The notes: generated from the sequence alone by a model not told the origin. Positions 1-5,080 are shown, counted from the stretch's first letter. The stretch is DNA of 9,399 nucleotides from an uncultured Planctomycetaceae bacterium (GCA_903885855.1 CAISKG010000184.1:1-9399); one strand, 5' to 3'. Translations and numbers: made by a program.

Positions 1-4
1 GCTC

Positions 5-292
5 ATGCATCCGCTCGTCAAGAACGCGATCATCGGAGTCGGCAGTTGGGCGGCCATCTGCCTCGCGGTCGTCCTGCCACGCAGCGCTCGCATCAGCGCC
101 ACGTTCGGAGGCGGCTGGACATCGGTGCTCTTCGTCTATGGCCTGCTCTTCGTCGGCGGGATGGCGATCCTTCCCATCTTCATGTCCCTGGACCGCATCA
201 AGTCGGAGGGGATGAAGTTCGCCGCGCAGATGATCGCCTGCCTGCTCCTCGCCGTGGTGGCCCTGATCGGGATCGGCATCTACACTTTCTGA
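5..292 (+). CDS. small three-helix membrane protein, unknown function
   Basis: A 95-residue, very hydrophobic protein. Three membrane segments are visible: about residues 8-24, 38-60 and 73-93. They are separated by short loops carrying a few basic residues (R26, R30) and the charged stretch S61-K71. No catalytic motif, cysteine pair or known domain is recognisable. It ends 100 bases before the SDR gene, so the two are not tightly coupled. The ATG at position 5 is only four bases from the window edge and no in-frame stop is seen before it. The true start may therefore lie upstream and the protein may be longer at its N-terminus. Codon choice is GC-rich like that of its neighbours. That it is a real gene rests on the coherent membrane topology and on the absence of a better frame; the function is unknown. 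Confidence 0.65.
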   Translation: MHPLVKNAIIGVGSWAAICLAVVLPRSARISATFGGGWTSVLFVYGLLFVGGMAILPIFMSLDRIKSEGMKFAAQMIACLLLAVVALIGIGIYTF

Positions 293-392
293 CATCGGGC
301 CCGCCGGCGTCTCGCAGCGATCAAGGCGCCATCCGGCGAAGCCCTGGGCGTCCGGTCAAGAGCCGCCGATCCACCGAGGTGGCGATCCGTCC

Positions 393-1112
393 ATGGCACG
401 TTCGGCGGTGGTCATCGGCGCATCCTCCGGCATCGGCGCCGCCGTCGCCGTGGCGCTGGCGCGTCGCGGCCACACCGTCGGCATCGCGGCCCGGCGCCTC
501 GAGGCGCTCCGCGACGTGGCGGCAGAGCATCCGGGCATCACGGCCACGGCGCGGCTCGACCTCCACGACGTCGACGCCGCCCGGGAGGCGGCAACCGGCC
601 TTCTTTCCGCGCTCGGCGGTGCCGATCTGGTGATCCTCTGCGCCGGGATCGGGAGCGAGAACCCAGCCCTGGAGTGGGCCCCCGAAGCCGACACGATCGC
701 CGTGAATGTGACCGGATTCACCGCCCTGGCGACGCTCTTCATGGAGCACTTCGCCCGGCGTGGCGGCGGGCATCTCGTCGGCGTCTCGTCGATCGCCGCC
801 ATCCGCGGCCATGGCGAGGCGCCGTCCTACGGCGCCTCGAAGGCCTTCGTGTCGAGCTACCTCAAGGCCCTGCGGCACAAGTGCGCGAAGCAACGCCTGC
901 CGATCCGGGTGACGGAGATCCAGCCCGGATTCGTCGCGACCGCGATGGCGAAGGGCGACGGCCTTTTCTGGGTCGCCCCGGTCGACGTCGCGGCCGAACA
1001 GATCGTGGCCGCGATCGAGGCCGGAAGGCCCCATGCCTACGTGACGAAGCGGTGGCGGATCATCGCGGGATTGCTGCGCATTCTGCCCGACTGGATCTAC
1101 CACCGCATGTGA
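393..1112 (+). CDS. SDR-family NAD(P)-dependent oxidoreductase
   Basis: A 239-residue classical short-chain dehydrogenase/reductase, predicted cytosolic, using NAD(H) or NADP(H) on an unknown alcohol or carbonyl substrate. The Rossmann-fold glycine motif GASSGIG is at residues 9-15. R34 and R35 (AARR) after the second strand would favour NADP. An acidic D57 (LDL) would contact the adenine, and N105 is the structural/catalytic Asn. The catalytic set is S132/S133, Y146 and K150 (YGASK), followed by the PGF motif at 178-180. The usual NNAG motif is reduced to CAG at 83-85, a tolerated variant. The length is typical. The basic and aromatic C-terminal stretch after K219 may associate with membrane, as in related SDRs. 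The ATG at 393 is preceded by GAGGTGG at 376-382. No pathway neighbours identify the substrate, so a more specific name is not justified. Confidence 0.93.
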   Translation: MARSAVVIGASSGIGAAVAVALARRGHTVGIAARRLEALRDVAAEHPGITATARLDLHDVDAAREAATGLLSALGGADLVILCAGIGSENPALEWAPEADTIAVNVTGFTALATLFMEHFARRGGGHLVGVSSIAAIRGHGEAPSYGASKAFVSSYLKALRHKCAKQRLPIRVTEIQPGFVATAMAKGDGLFWVAPVDVAAEQIVAAIEAGRPHAYVTKRWRIIAGLLRILPDWIYHRM

Positions 1113-1118
1113 CCATGT

Positions 1119-1135
1119 CCGCGGGCCGACCGCGG
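1119..1135 (+). terminator. weak hairpin after the SDR gene
   Basis: Two copies of CCGCGG (itself a palindrome) are separated by a 5-base loop, starting 7 bases after the SDR stop codon. An RNA stem of 6 G/C pairs can form. There is no T-run afterwards, so it is not a textbook intrinsic terminator. It may only slow or protect transcript ends, and in such GC-rich DNA it could be chance. Confidence 0.2.
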
Positions 1136-1284
1136 CGCGGCCGATGTCGCGGTCCCCGGTTCGAAGGTGCTCCGCCGATCCGATCGTCGGCCGGAAACGC
1201 CATCGCGCCGGTCCGGACGGCGTACCCGTCGGCGTGCGGAAGCCCGGGGTGCGCCTCCCCCTCCTCACCCGCTCCGGGGGAGTG

Positions 1285-1314
1285 GTGTCGTCGCGCCGTT
1301 CGGTGGTGTACATT
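1285..1314 (+). promoter_or_regulatory. weak promoter-like element before the Cys/His membrane protein
   Basis: A TACATT hexamer at 1309-1314 matches the -10 pattern TAnnnT in an otherwise GC-rich gap. The best -35 candidate, GTGTCG at 1285-1290, lies 18 bases upstream but matches TTGACA poorly. Transcription would begin near 1321, about 90 bases before the ATG at 1412. The call rests mainly on the local AT-rich spot and on the need for a promoter between two separated genes. Confidence 0.25.
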
Positions 1315-1395
1315 CCCCGCCAGCGTCCTGCCTCGAGCGCGCATACCGGCGTCCCTGGGACCGCCGCCGACCGGCAGGGCGCTGTGCAAGATGCC

Positions 1396-1403
1396 GAGAG
1401 GAG
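1396..1403 (+). promoter_or_regulatory. ribosome-binding site deciding the start at 1412
   Basis: GAGAGGAG sits 8 bases before the ATG at 1412. It overlaps the region just after the alternative in-frame ATG at 1391, which has no comparable purine-rich stretch. This favours the shorter protein. Confidence 0.7.
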
Positions 1404-1411
1404 TCGCGGGC

Positions 1412-1864
1412 ATGGCCGGGCGATCGCAGCGTACGTCGCGGGAATACGTCCATTCGAAGTGCGGGAACGTCACGGTCATCGACGGGCCCGAGTTCGCCGC
1501 GTTGGCCGACCCGCTGGCGAACATGATCGCCACGTACTGCGCGGAATGCGAAGACAACTTCGCCGTCAGTGAATTCGCCTGGACCGATACCGGCGAGCGC
1601 ATCTCGGACTACTACGAGCGTCACCGCCGCAAGGCATCCCCCACCCAGCGCCTCCTGGCGTCGCGCACCGGCATGTTCGCCATGTCTGCGGCCGCGGGGC
1701 TGGTGGCCCTGGTGATCGGATTGGCCGTGCTCCGGATGCCCATCGTGGCCCTGATCCTGACGGTGGTCGCCGCGATGGCGATGATCGCCCTGCACACGTT
1801 CTCGATCGGCCCGATGATCCTCGAGCGCGCTCTGGGCACCAACGACGCGCGACAGCTCGTCTGA
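1412..1864 (+). CDS. Cys/His-containing two-helix membrane protein, unknown function
   Basis: A 150-residue protein with a soluble N-terminal half and two adjacent membrane helices, about residues 88-107 and 109-129. The soluble part has H14-x2-C17 and, 25 residues later, C43-x2-C46. This spacing could bind one zinc ion or a similar metal. It is followed by an acidic/aromatic stretch and a basic linker (HRRK, residues 71-74) just before the first helix, consistent with the N-terminus facing the cytoplasm. I do not recognise the family. The start is the ATG at 1412, preceded by a strong purine-rich ribosome-binding site at 1396-1403 with an 8-base spacer. An in-frame ATG at 1391 lies upstream of that site and is less likely. 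It shares its layout (metal-binding-like Cys domain plus two helices) with the next gene, but the sequences are not alike. Confidence 0.78.
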   Translation: MAGRSQRTSREYVHSKCGNVTVIDGPEFAALADPLANMIATYCAECEDNFAVSEFAWTDTGERISDYYERHRRKASPTQRLLASRTGMFAMSAAAGLVALVIGLAVLRMPIVALILTVVAAMAMIALHTFSIGPMILERALGTNDARQLV

Positions 1865-1883
1865 CCGGACGAGGCGCGTGCCG

Positions 1884-1902
1884 CCGACGGCGCGGCCGTC
1901 GG
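1884..1902 (+). terminator. 8-bp hairpin downstream of the Cys/His membrane protein gene
   Basis: CCGACGGC at 1884-1891 and its exact complement GCCGTCGG at 1895-1902 form a perfect GC-rich stem with a 3-base loop, 20 bases after the stop codon. No T-run follows directly. The position fits a transcript end for the upstream gene, so it is a plausible but non-canonical terminator. It is the first of four hairpins in this gap. Confidence 0.4.
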
Positions 1903-1915
1903 ATGCTAGCTGTCC

Positions 1916-1987
1916 GTGGAAAAAGTCATCCATGACCTTTTTCCACTTGTGGGCACCCTGAAAAAGCCGAGGTTTTTCACGGGTGCC
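1916..1987. repeat. pair of A5/T5 imperfect palindromes (REP-like candidate)
   Basis: Two long inverted repeats lie side by side. In the first, 1916-1929 (GTGGAAAAAGTCAT) pairs with 1932-1946, leaving one extra C in the right arm. In the second, 1952-1965 (GGCACCCTGAAAAA) pairs with 1973-1987, again with one extra base in the right arm, around a 7-base loop. Each arm contains exactly five A or five T, unlike the GC-rich surroundings. Alternative pairing is possible, because CCAC at 1943-1946 can also pair with GTGG at 1949-1952. The shared design suggests a mobile or genome-repeated element, or a structured RNA. Nothing in this window shows a second copy, so the repeat label is an inference. 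Confidence 0.45.
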
Positions 1988-1988
1988 T

Positions 1989-2006
1989 GCCGCCGCATCC
2001 GGCGGC
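1989..2006. repeat. 7-bp perfect GC hairpin completing the cluster
   Basis: GCCGCCG at 1989-1995 is the exact complement of CGGCGGC at 2000-2006 with a 4-base loop. It begins one base after the second A5/T5 palindrome, so it may be part of the same element. Short GC-rich stems with tetraloops are the usual form of REP sequences; that comparison is general and not based on a match. Confidence 0.4.
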
Positions 2007-2025
2007 GGATCGCTTTGTCCACAGC

Positions 2026-2035
2026 CTGCTAGGAT
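2026..2035 (+). promoter_or_regulatory. extended -10-like element CTGCTAGGAT before the zinc-ribbon gene
   Basis: TAGGAT at 2030-2035 fits TAnnnT and is preceded by TGC, the extended -10 pattern. No good -35 box is found 17 bases upstream. Transcription would start near 2042, about 86 bases before the ATG at 2128. The TGCTAGGAT core recurs at 5081-5089 before the class I methyltransferase gene, and TAGGAT alone at 3612-3617 before the FkbM gene, which strengthens the reading as a promoter element of this genome. Confidence 0.4.
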
Positions 2036-2127
2036 CGCCACCTGGAACGGCCGGGGAGGCGACGCCCTGACCGCACGGCGTGACGCCCTCGTGATCCCCG
2101 GGCATCGCTGATCCGGGAGCGCTTCCC

Positions 2128-2640
2128 ATGGCCATGAGCATCGACGTCAACCTGCCCCGATCGCACCCGGCGCGCTTCCCCGATCGCTGCGTCGTCTGCG
2201 GCCGCGACGGCCCGCAATCCCATGCCCGCATCGTCACCGGCACGCTGGGCTGGTGGACCTGGGTCCTGTGGTGGTGGGGCGGGCCGTTCATGGTGAAGGC
2301 CCCCGCCTGCCCGGGATGCGCCTGGAAGCTCCAGGGGAAACGCGGTGCGAGCGTGCTCGTCACGATCCTCCTGGCGGCACTGGCCCTGTTCCTCGTCTGG
2401 CCCTGGTTCAAGGACACCGTCCCGCCGGTCCTGCGCCGCTGGGCGATGATGGGGCTGGCGCTGGCGTGCATCCTGCCGCAGATCGTCATCGAGGTGCTGT
2501 ACGCCAGGCCGTTCGACGTCACCGCCTTCGCCGACAGCGTCGATTACGAGTTCACCTCGCACCTCTACGCCGCCGAGTTCGCGGTGCTGAACATGGACGC
2601 GGCCTGGGTGAAGATCGACGGCGACGACGTGTCGGGGTAG
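2128..2640 (+). CDS. zinc-ribbon membrane protein with Trp-rich insert, unknown function
   Basis: A 170-residue protein. Cys pairs C21-x2-C24 and C61-x2-C64 form a probable four-cysteine zinc ribbon. Between them lies a hydrophobic stretch (residues 37-56) with six tryptophans: W42, W43, W45, W48, W49 and W50. Two membrane helices follow at about 75-93 and 104-125. The C-terminal 45 residues are soluble and acidic, ending in a short beta-rich tail with the pattern EFAVLN. No enzyme motif is seen and I do not recognise a named family. The start at 2128 is supported by GGGAG at 2115-2119 with an 8-base spacer; a second ATG lies two codons later. The gene is separate from both neighbours (263 bases before, 127 after). 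A structural or sensing role at the membrane is conceivable but unsupported. Confidence 0.82.
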   Translation: MAMSIDVNLPRSHPARFPDRCVVCGRDGPQSHARIVTGTLGWWTWVLWWWGGPFMVKAPACPGCAWKLQGKRGASVLVTILLAALALFLVWPWFKDTVPPVLRRWAMMGLALACILPQIVIEVLYARPFDVTAFADSVDYEFTSHLYAAEFAVLNMDAAWVKIDGDDVSG

Positions 2641-2647
2641 GGGGCGG

Positions 2648-2667
2648 CCGGCGGCGATCGCCGCCGG
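2648..2667. terminator. perfect 20-bp palindrome after the zinc-ribbon gene
   Basis: The ten bases CCGGCGGCGA are followed directly by their exact reverse complement, 7 bases after the stop codon. As RNA it would form a strong GC stem around a small loop. There is no T-run, so termination is possible but not shown. The core GGCGATCGCC could equally be a DNA-level site. Confidence 0.3.
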
Positions 2668-2681
2668 GGGCCGGCACACGA

Positions 2682-2710
2682 TGGACCGTTCGGTCGGGCA
2701 GCGGTATTCT
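2682..2710 (+). promoter_or_regulatory. sigma70-like promoter of the Imm17-DinB unit
   Basis: TGGACC at 2682-2687 (four of six matches to TTGACA) and TATTCT at 2705-2710 (four of six matches to TATAAT) are separated by exactly 17 bases. The predicted start of transcription is near 2717. This is the best-formed promoter in the window. Confidence 0.5.
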
Positions 2711-2716
2711 CCCCGG

Positions 2717-2739
2717 CCGGGGGCAGGGTGGGCCCCCGG
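2717..2739 (+). promoter_or_regulatory. leader hairpin in the 5' untranslated region of the Imm17 gene
   Basis: CCGGGGGC at 2717-2724 and its exact complement GCCCCCGG at 2732-2739 enclose a 7-base loop. The stem begins at the transcription start predicted from the promoter at 2682-2710 and ends 28 bases before the ATG, leaving the ribosome-binding site GGAG (2757-2760) free. Such a 5' stem could stabilise the mRNA or influence early elongation. Chance formation in G/C-rich DNA cannot be excluded. Confidence 0.35.
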
Positions 2740-2767
2740 ACCCGTCACCAGCACCCGGAGCGTTTCC

Positions 2768-2983
2768 ATGAACCCCGCCGGACTGATCCTCATGGCGGCC
2801 GGAGTTTTTTCAATCACCGGCGCCGCCCTCGATTGGGACTTTTTCATCAACAGCCGCAAGGCGCGGCTCTTCGTGTCGCTCTTCGGCCGCAACGGCGCCC
2901 GGATCTTCTACGGGCTGCTCGGCACGGTGATCACGGTCATCGGGCTGCTGATCACCCTGGGCGTCATCGAGGGCAAGCGGTGA
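2768..2983 (+). CDS. Imm17-family small membrane protein
   Basis: A 71-residue protein with two membrane helices (about 4-21 and 46-66) joined by a conserved-looking cytosolic or periplasmic hairpin. That hairpin contains DWDFF (22-26), NSRKAR (28-33) and the motif GRNGARIFY (40-48). This combination matches my recollection of the Imm17 family, named from genes near polymorphic toxins and proposed to be immunity proteins; most members are uncharacterised. The start at 2768 is set by GGAG at 2757-2760 with a 7-base spacer. In-frame codons further upstream (from 2681) would overlap the promoter and leader hairpin and give a polar, proline-rich extension that is unlikely to be translated. No toxin gene is visible nearby. 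The DinB-fold gene starts 12 bases after its stop, so the two are probably co-transcribed. The family call is from memory of the motif. Confidence 0.72.
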   Translation: MNPAGLILMAAGVFSITGAALDWDFFINSRKARLFVSLFGRNGARIFYGLLGTVITVIGLLITLGVIEGKR

Positions 2984-2995
2984 CGCGCCCCCGGA

Positions 2996-3574
2996 ATGAC
3001 CGCCATGCCGCGCCGCCCCGGGCATCCGCCTTCGCGCGACGAACTCATCGGTGATTTCGCCGCACTCCGCGCCGAGGGCCTCGACTTCTGGCGCTCCATC
3101 GATGACGCCGTCTTCTGGACCGCGCCCGCGCCGGGATGGTCGCCGGCCGACAACGTCCGGCACCTGATCCTCTCCACCCGACCGGTGGCCCTCGCCCTGC
3201 GGGTGCCGCGGCTGGCGCTCAGGGCCCTCTTCGGCACCGCGGTCGCGCCATCGCGCACGCCCGCCGCCCTCCGCACGGCCTACCTCGAGCGGCTCGCCGG
3301 CGGCGGATCCGCGGGCGGCTACGCGCCGCGCCCCCTTCCCCCGCCGGCGGAGCCCGCCGCGGCGCGGCGCCGGCTGCTGGAACGCTGCGCCGCGACGCTC
3401 GGCGCGCTCGAGCGGGCCGTGCGCCCCTGGGACGAGGCCGCCCTCGACCGCTACCGCCTGCCCCATCCGCTCCTGGGGCGCATCACGCTCCGCGAGATGC
3501 TGCTCTTCACCCTCCTGCACTTCGACCACCACCGCGACAAGGTGGCCGCACGGCTGGGGATCGCCCCGGGCTGA
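2996..3574 (+). CDS. DinB-fold (DinB_2/DUF664-like) putative metal-binding protein
   Basis: A 192-residue mostly helical protein. The family is a four-helix bundle holding a divalent metal by three histidines; many members are thiol-dependent transferases or have unknown roles. The likely metal ligands are H56 in the typical WSPADNVRHL segment (48-57), and H175 and H179 in HFDHHRDK (175-182), with H178 adjacent. A loop at about residues 100-124, rich in glycine, alanine and proline, is longer and more disordered than usual. The ATG at 2996 has only a poor ribosome-binding site and lies 12 bases after the Imm17 stop, so translation may depend on coupling. A second ATG three codons later (3005) is an alternative. 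The substrate is unknown. DNA-damage induction, implied by the name, is not indicated here. Confidence 0.82.
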   Translation: MTAMPRRPGHPPSRDELIGDFAALRAEGLDFWRSIDDAVFWTAPAPGWSPADNVRHLILSTRPVALALRVPRLALRALFGTAVAPSRTPAALRTAYLERLAGGGSAGGYAPRPLPPPAEPAAARRRLLERCAATLGALERAVRPWDEAALDRYRLPHPLLGRITLREMLLFTLLHFDHHRDKVAARLGIAPG

Positions 3575-3611
3575 TCCGCCGGCTCCGGGCGACGGGCCCC
3601 CATGCCCCGTG

Positions 3612-3617
3612 TAGGAT
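3612..3617 (+). promoter_or_regulatory. -10-like TAGGAT before the FkbM gene
   Basis: TAGGAT ends 29 bases before the ATG at 3647, giving a predicted leader of about 23 bases. No convincing -35 box is seen. The same hexamer occurs before two other genes in the window, at 2030 and 5084. Confidence 0.35.
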
Positions 3618-3646
3618 GCCCCGGGCCGCCCTAGCGGCATCGATCC

Positions 3647-4438
3647 ATGAAACGTCTGCTGCGCACCATCGTCCGCCGGACGCCGCTCTACGCCGCCTAC
3701 CGCGGCTACCTCGAGCGCCGCTCCTGGCGCCTCGCCAAGCGGCGATTCCTGTCCTGGACCGACGAGGACCAGCGGCGGCTGGCCTTCTACCGGCCGTTCG
3801 TCGCCCCCGGCGACGTGGTCTTCGACGTGGGGGCGAATCTCGGCAACCGGGCCAAGGTGTTCTCGCGGCTCGGGGCGGTCGTGGTGGCGGTCGAGCCGCA
3901 GGCGGCCTGCGCGGATTTCCTGGAGGAATCGTTCCGGGGCACGCCCGACGTCCATCTCGTGCGCTCGGCCCTCGGTGCGGCGCCGGGCGAGGCCGAGATG
4001 TCGATCTGCGGCGCGCACACGATCTCGTCGCTGTCGCACGACTGGATCCGCTCCGTGGTCGCCAGCGGCCGCTTCGCGGACCACGTCTGGAACCGCAGGG
4101 AGCGGGTGCCCGTCGACACCCTCGACCATCTCGTGGCCCGGTTCGGGCGCCCGTCGTTCATCAAGATCGACGTCGAGGGATTCGAGGATCAGGTGGTGGC
4201 CGGCCTGTCGCGGCCCGTCCCGGCGTTGTCGATGGAATTCACCCCCGAATACCTGACCGCGGCCCTGCGCTGCATCGACCACCTGGCCGGCCTCGGCGAC
4301 GTCCGCTTCCAGTACAGCCTGGGGGAATCGATGGCCTTCGCGCTGCCGGAGTGGGTCGGGGCCGACGCGATCCGGGAGGCTCTCGCCGCGGTCCCCGCCG
4401 AGGCCGTCGGCGACCTCTACGCCCGCTTCGACGGCTGA
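3647..4438 (+). CDS. FkbM-family SAM-dependent methyltransferase
   Basis: A 263-residue cytosolic protein of the FkbM family, which O-methylates sugars, polyketides or other small molecules using S-adenosylmethionine. The SAM-binding motif I is FDVGANLGN at 59-67, and the acidic residue ending strand 2 is in AVEP (81-84). VPVDTLD at 154-160 and KIDVEGFE at 173-180 are the family's most diagnostic motifs, and SMEF (195-198) follows. The basic N-terminal 35 residues precede the fold and could contact acidic partners or a membrane surface. The acceptor is unknown: no glycosyltransferase, polysaccharide or polyketide gene is adjacent. The ATG at 3647 lacks a clear Shine-Dalgarno sequence but is the first in frame after the TAGGAT element. 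Family assignment is firm; the product name should stay general. Confidence 0.92.
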   Translation: MKRLLRTIVRRTPLYAAYRGYLERRSWRLAKRRFLSWTDEDQRRLAFYRPFVAPGDVVFDVGANLGNRAKVFSRLGAVVVAVEPQAACADFLEESFRGTPDVHLVRSALGAAPGEAEMSICGAHTISSLSHDWIRSVVASGRFADHVWNRRERVPVDTLDHLVARFGRPSFIKIDVEGFEDQVVAGLSRPVPALSMEFTPEYLTAALRCIDHLAGLGDVRFQYSLGESMAFALPEWVGADAIREALAAVPAEAVGDLYARFDG

Positions 4439-4463
4439 CGACGACGGCCCAGGCACCCCGCCC

Positions 4464-4491
4464 TTGCCCGAGCCGAGGCGAGCGGAATATT
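4464..4491 (+). promoter_or_regulatory. promoter-like element before the PH-like membrane protein
   Basis: TTGCCC at 4464-4469 and AATATT at 4486-4491, each with four of six matches to the sigma70 consensus, are 16 bases apart. Transcription would start near 4498, about 38 bases before the chosen ATG. The AT-rich spot stands out in the 97-base gap. The TTG at 4464 could be read as a start codon in the same frame, but it belongs to this element. Confidence 0.4.
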
Positions 4492-4535
4492 GGACATCGG
4501 ATTCGCCCCTCTCCGAAACGAAGATGAGGCACAGC

Positions 4536-5000
4536 ATGGGAGCGGCGGCGACGGTCGGGCTCGTCATCATCCTCACCCTGGCGGGGCTGCTGGCGGCGGC
4601 CCTCCTGGGGAAGGTCGTCCTGCGCTCGCTCGAGGGCCCGCTCTCGGCGCGGATCGCGGCCGCCCTCCCCCCGGATGCGATCCTCCGGAGCGACCTCACC
4701 GCCAACTGCTTCGGTGTGGCGTCCAGGGGCGTCTGGCAGGTGCGTGGCAACGGCGCGCTCGTGCTTGCACGCGACGGTCTGCACTTCTTCATGTTCCTGC
4801 CCGCCGACCACCGCCACGTGCCGCTCGGGGCGATCCAAGGCCTGTCGTTCCGCAAGAGTTTTCTCGGCAAGGCGACGATCTACGACCTCCTCGTGGTCGA
4901 TTTCGAGGCCGACGGGCGGGCCGATTCGGCCGCGTGGCTGCTGCGCGATCCGCGCGGCTGGCGCGCGGCGATCGAGCGATTGCAGGCGGGCGACGCGTGA
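4536..5000 (+). CDS. membrane-anchored protein with bacterial PH-like domain
   Basis: A 154-residue protein with one N-terminal membrane helix (about residues 4-29) and a soluble domain at about 68-150. The soluble domain resembles a bacterial PH/GRAM-like fold. It has alternating beta strands (GALVLARDGLHFFMF, 73-87), a VPLGAI turn (95-100), a strand with hydrophobic LLVVDF (118-123), and a C-terminal helix introduced by DSAAWLLRDPRGWRAAI (130-146). This order, ending in an Asp-Pro-x-x-Trp helix, is typical of small PH-like domains in bacteria; ligands and partners are usually unknown. The start at 4536 has GAGG at 4526-4529 six bases upstream. The ATG at 4524 is an alternative that would add four residues. 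The gene ends 167 bases before the next one. Fold assignment is by pattern, and no function can be given. Confidence 0.72.
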   Translation: MGAAATVGLVIILTLAGLLAAALLGKVVLRSLEGPLSARIAAALPPDAILRSDLTANCFGVASRGVWQVRGNGALVLARDGLHFFMFLPADHRHVPLGAIQGLSFRKSFLGKATIYDLLVVDFEADGRADSAAWLLRDPRGWRAAIERLQAGDA

Positions 5001-5080
5001 CGCCCCGCGCGCCGGCGGCGGTCCGCCCCGGCGCCTCCCGCGGCGGAAAACCGTGGTCGCGAACGGCCCGCGCGGGCGTC

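Noticed and set aside
1157..1180. GGTTCGAA, resembling a tRNA T-loop
   Set aside because: The flanking bases do not form the T-arm stem and no acceptor, D or anticodon arms can be drawn around it.
321..1313. 330-codon minus-strand open frame opposite the SDR gene
   Set aside because: The opposite strand has a complete set of SDR catalytic motifs. This frame is highly basic, His/Arg/Gly-rich and without recognisable motif.
1265..2041. 258-codon minus-strand open frame opposite the Cys/His membrane protein, with a lipobox-like N-terminus
   Set aside because: The start resembles AGCGQ of a lipoprotein signal, but the rest is charged low-complexity sequence antisense to a better-supported gene, and it crosses the hairpin cluster.
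1865..2127. Replication origin, because of hairpins and a DnaA-box-like 9-mer
   Set aside because: Only one good box is present, with no box cluster, no unwinding-type AT-rich repeats, and no dnaA, dnaN or similar gene nearby.
2029..2892. 287-codon minus-strand open frame opposite the zinc-ribbon and Imm17 genes
   Set aside because: It covers two plus-strand genes with coherent topology and ribosome-binding sites; its own composition is that of an antisense shadow.
4464..4535. N-terminal extension of the PH-like membrane protein from a TTG at 4464
   Set aside because: It would place a polar stretch before the membrane helix and overlaps the promoter-like element; the ATG at 4536 has a ribosome-binding site.
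2810..4870. 686-codon open frame on the minus strand opposite the Imm17, DinB, FkbM and PH-like genes
   Set aside because: It spans four well-supported plus-strand genes and their gaps, is rich in Arg/Gly/Pro/Ala repeats, shows no domain, and is the expected antisense product of GC-rich codons.
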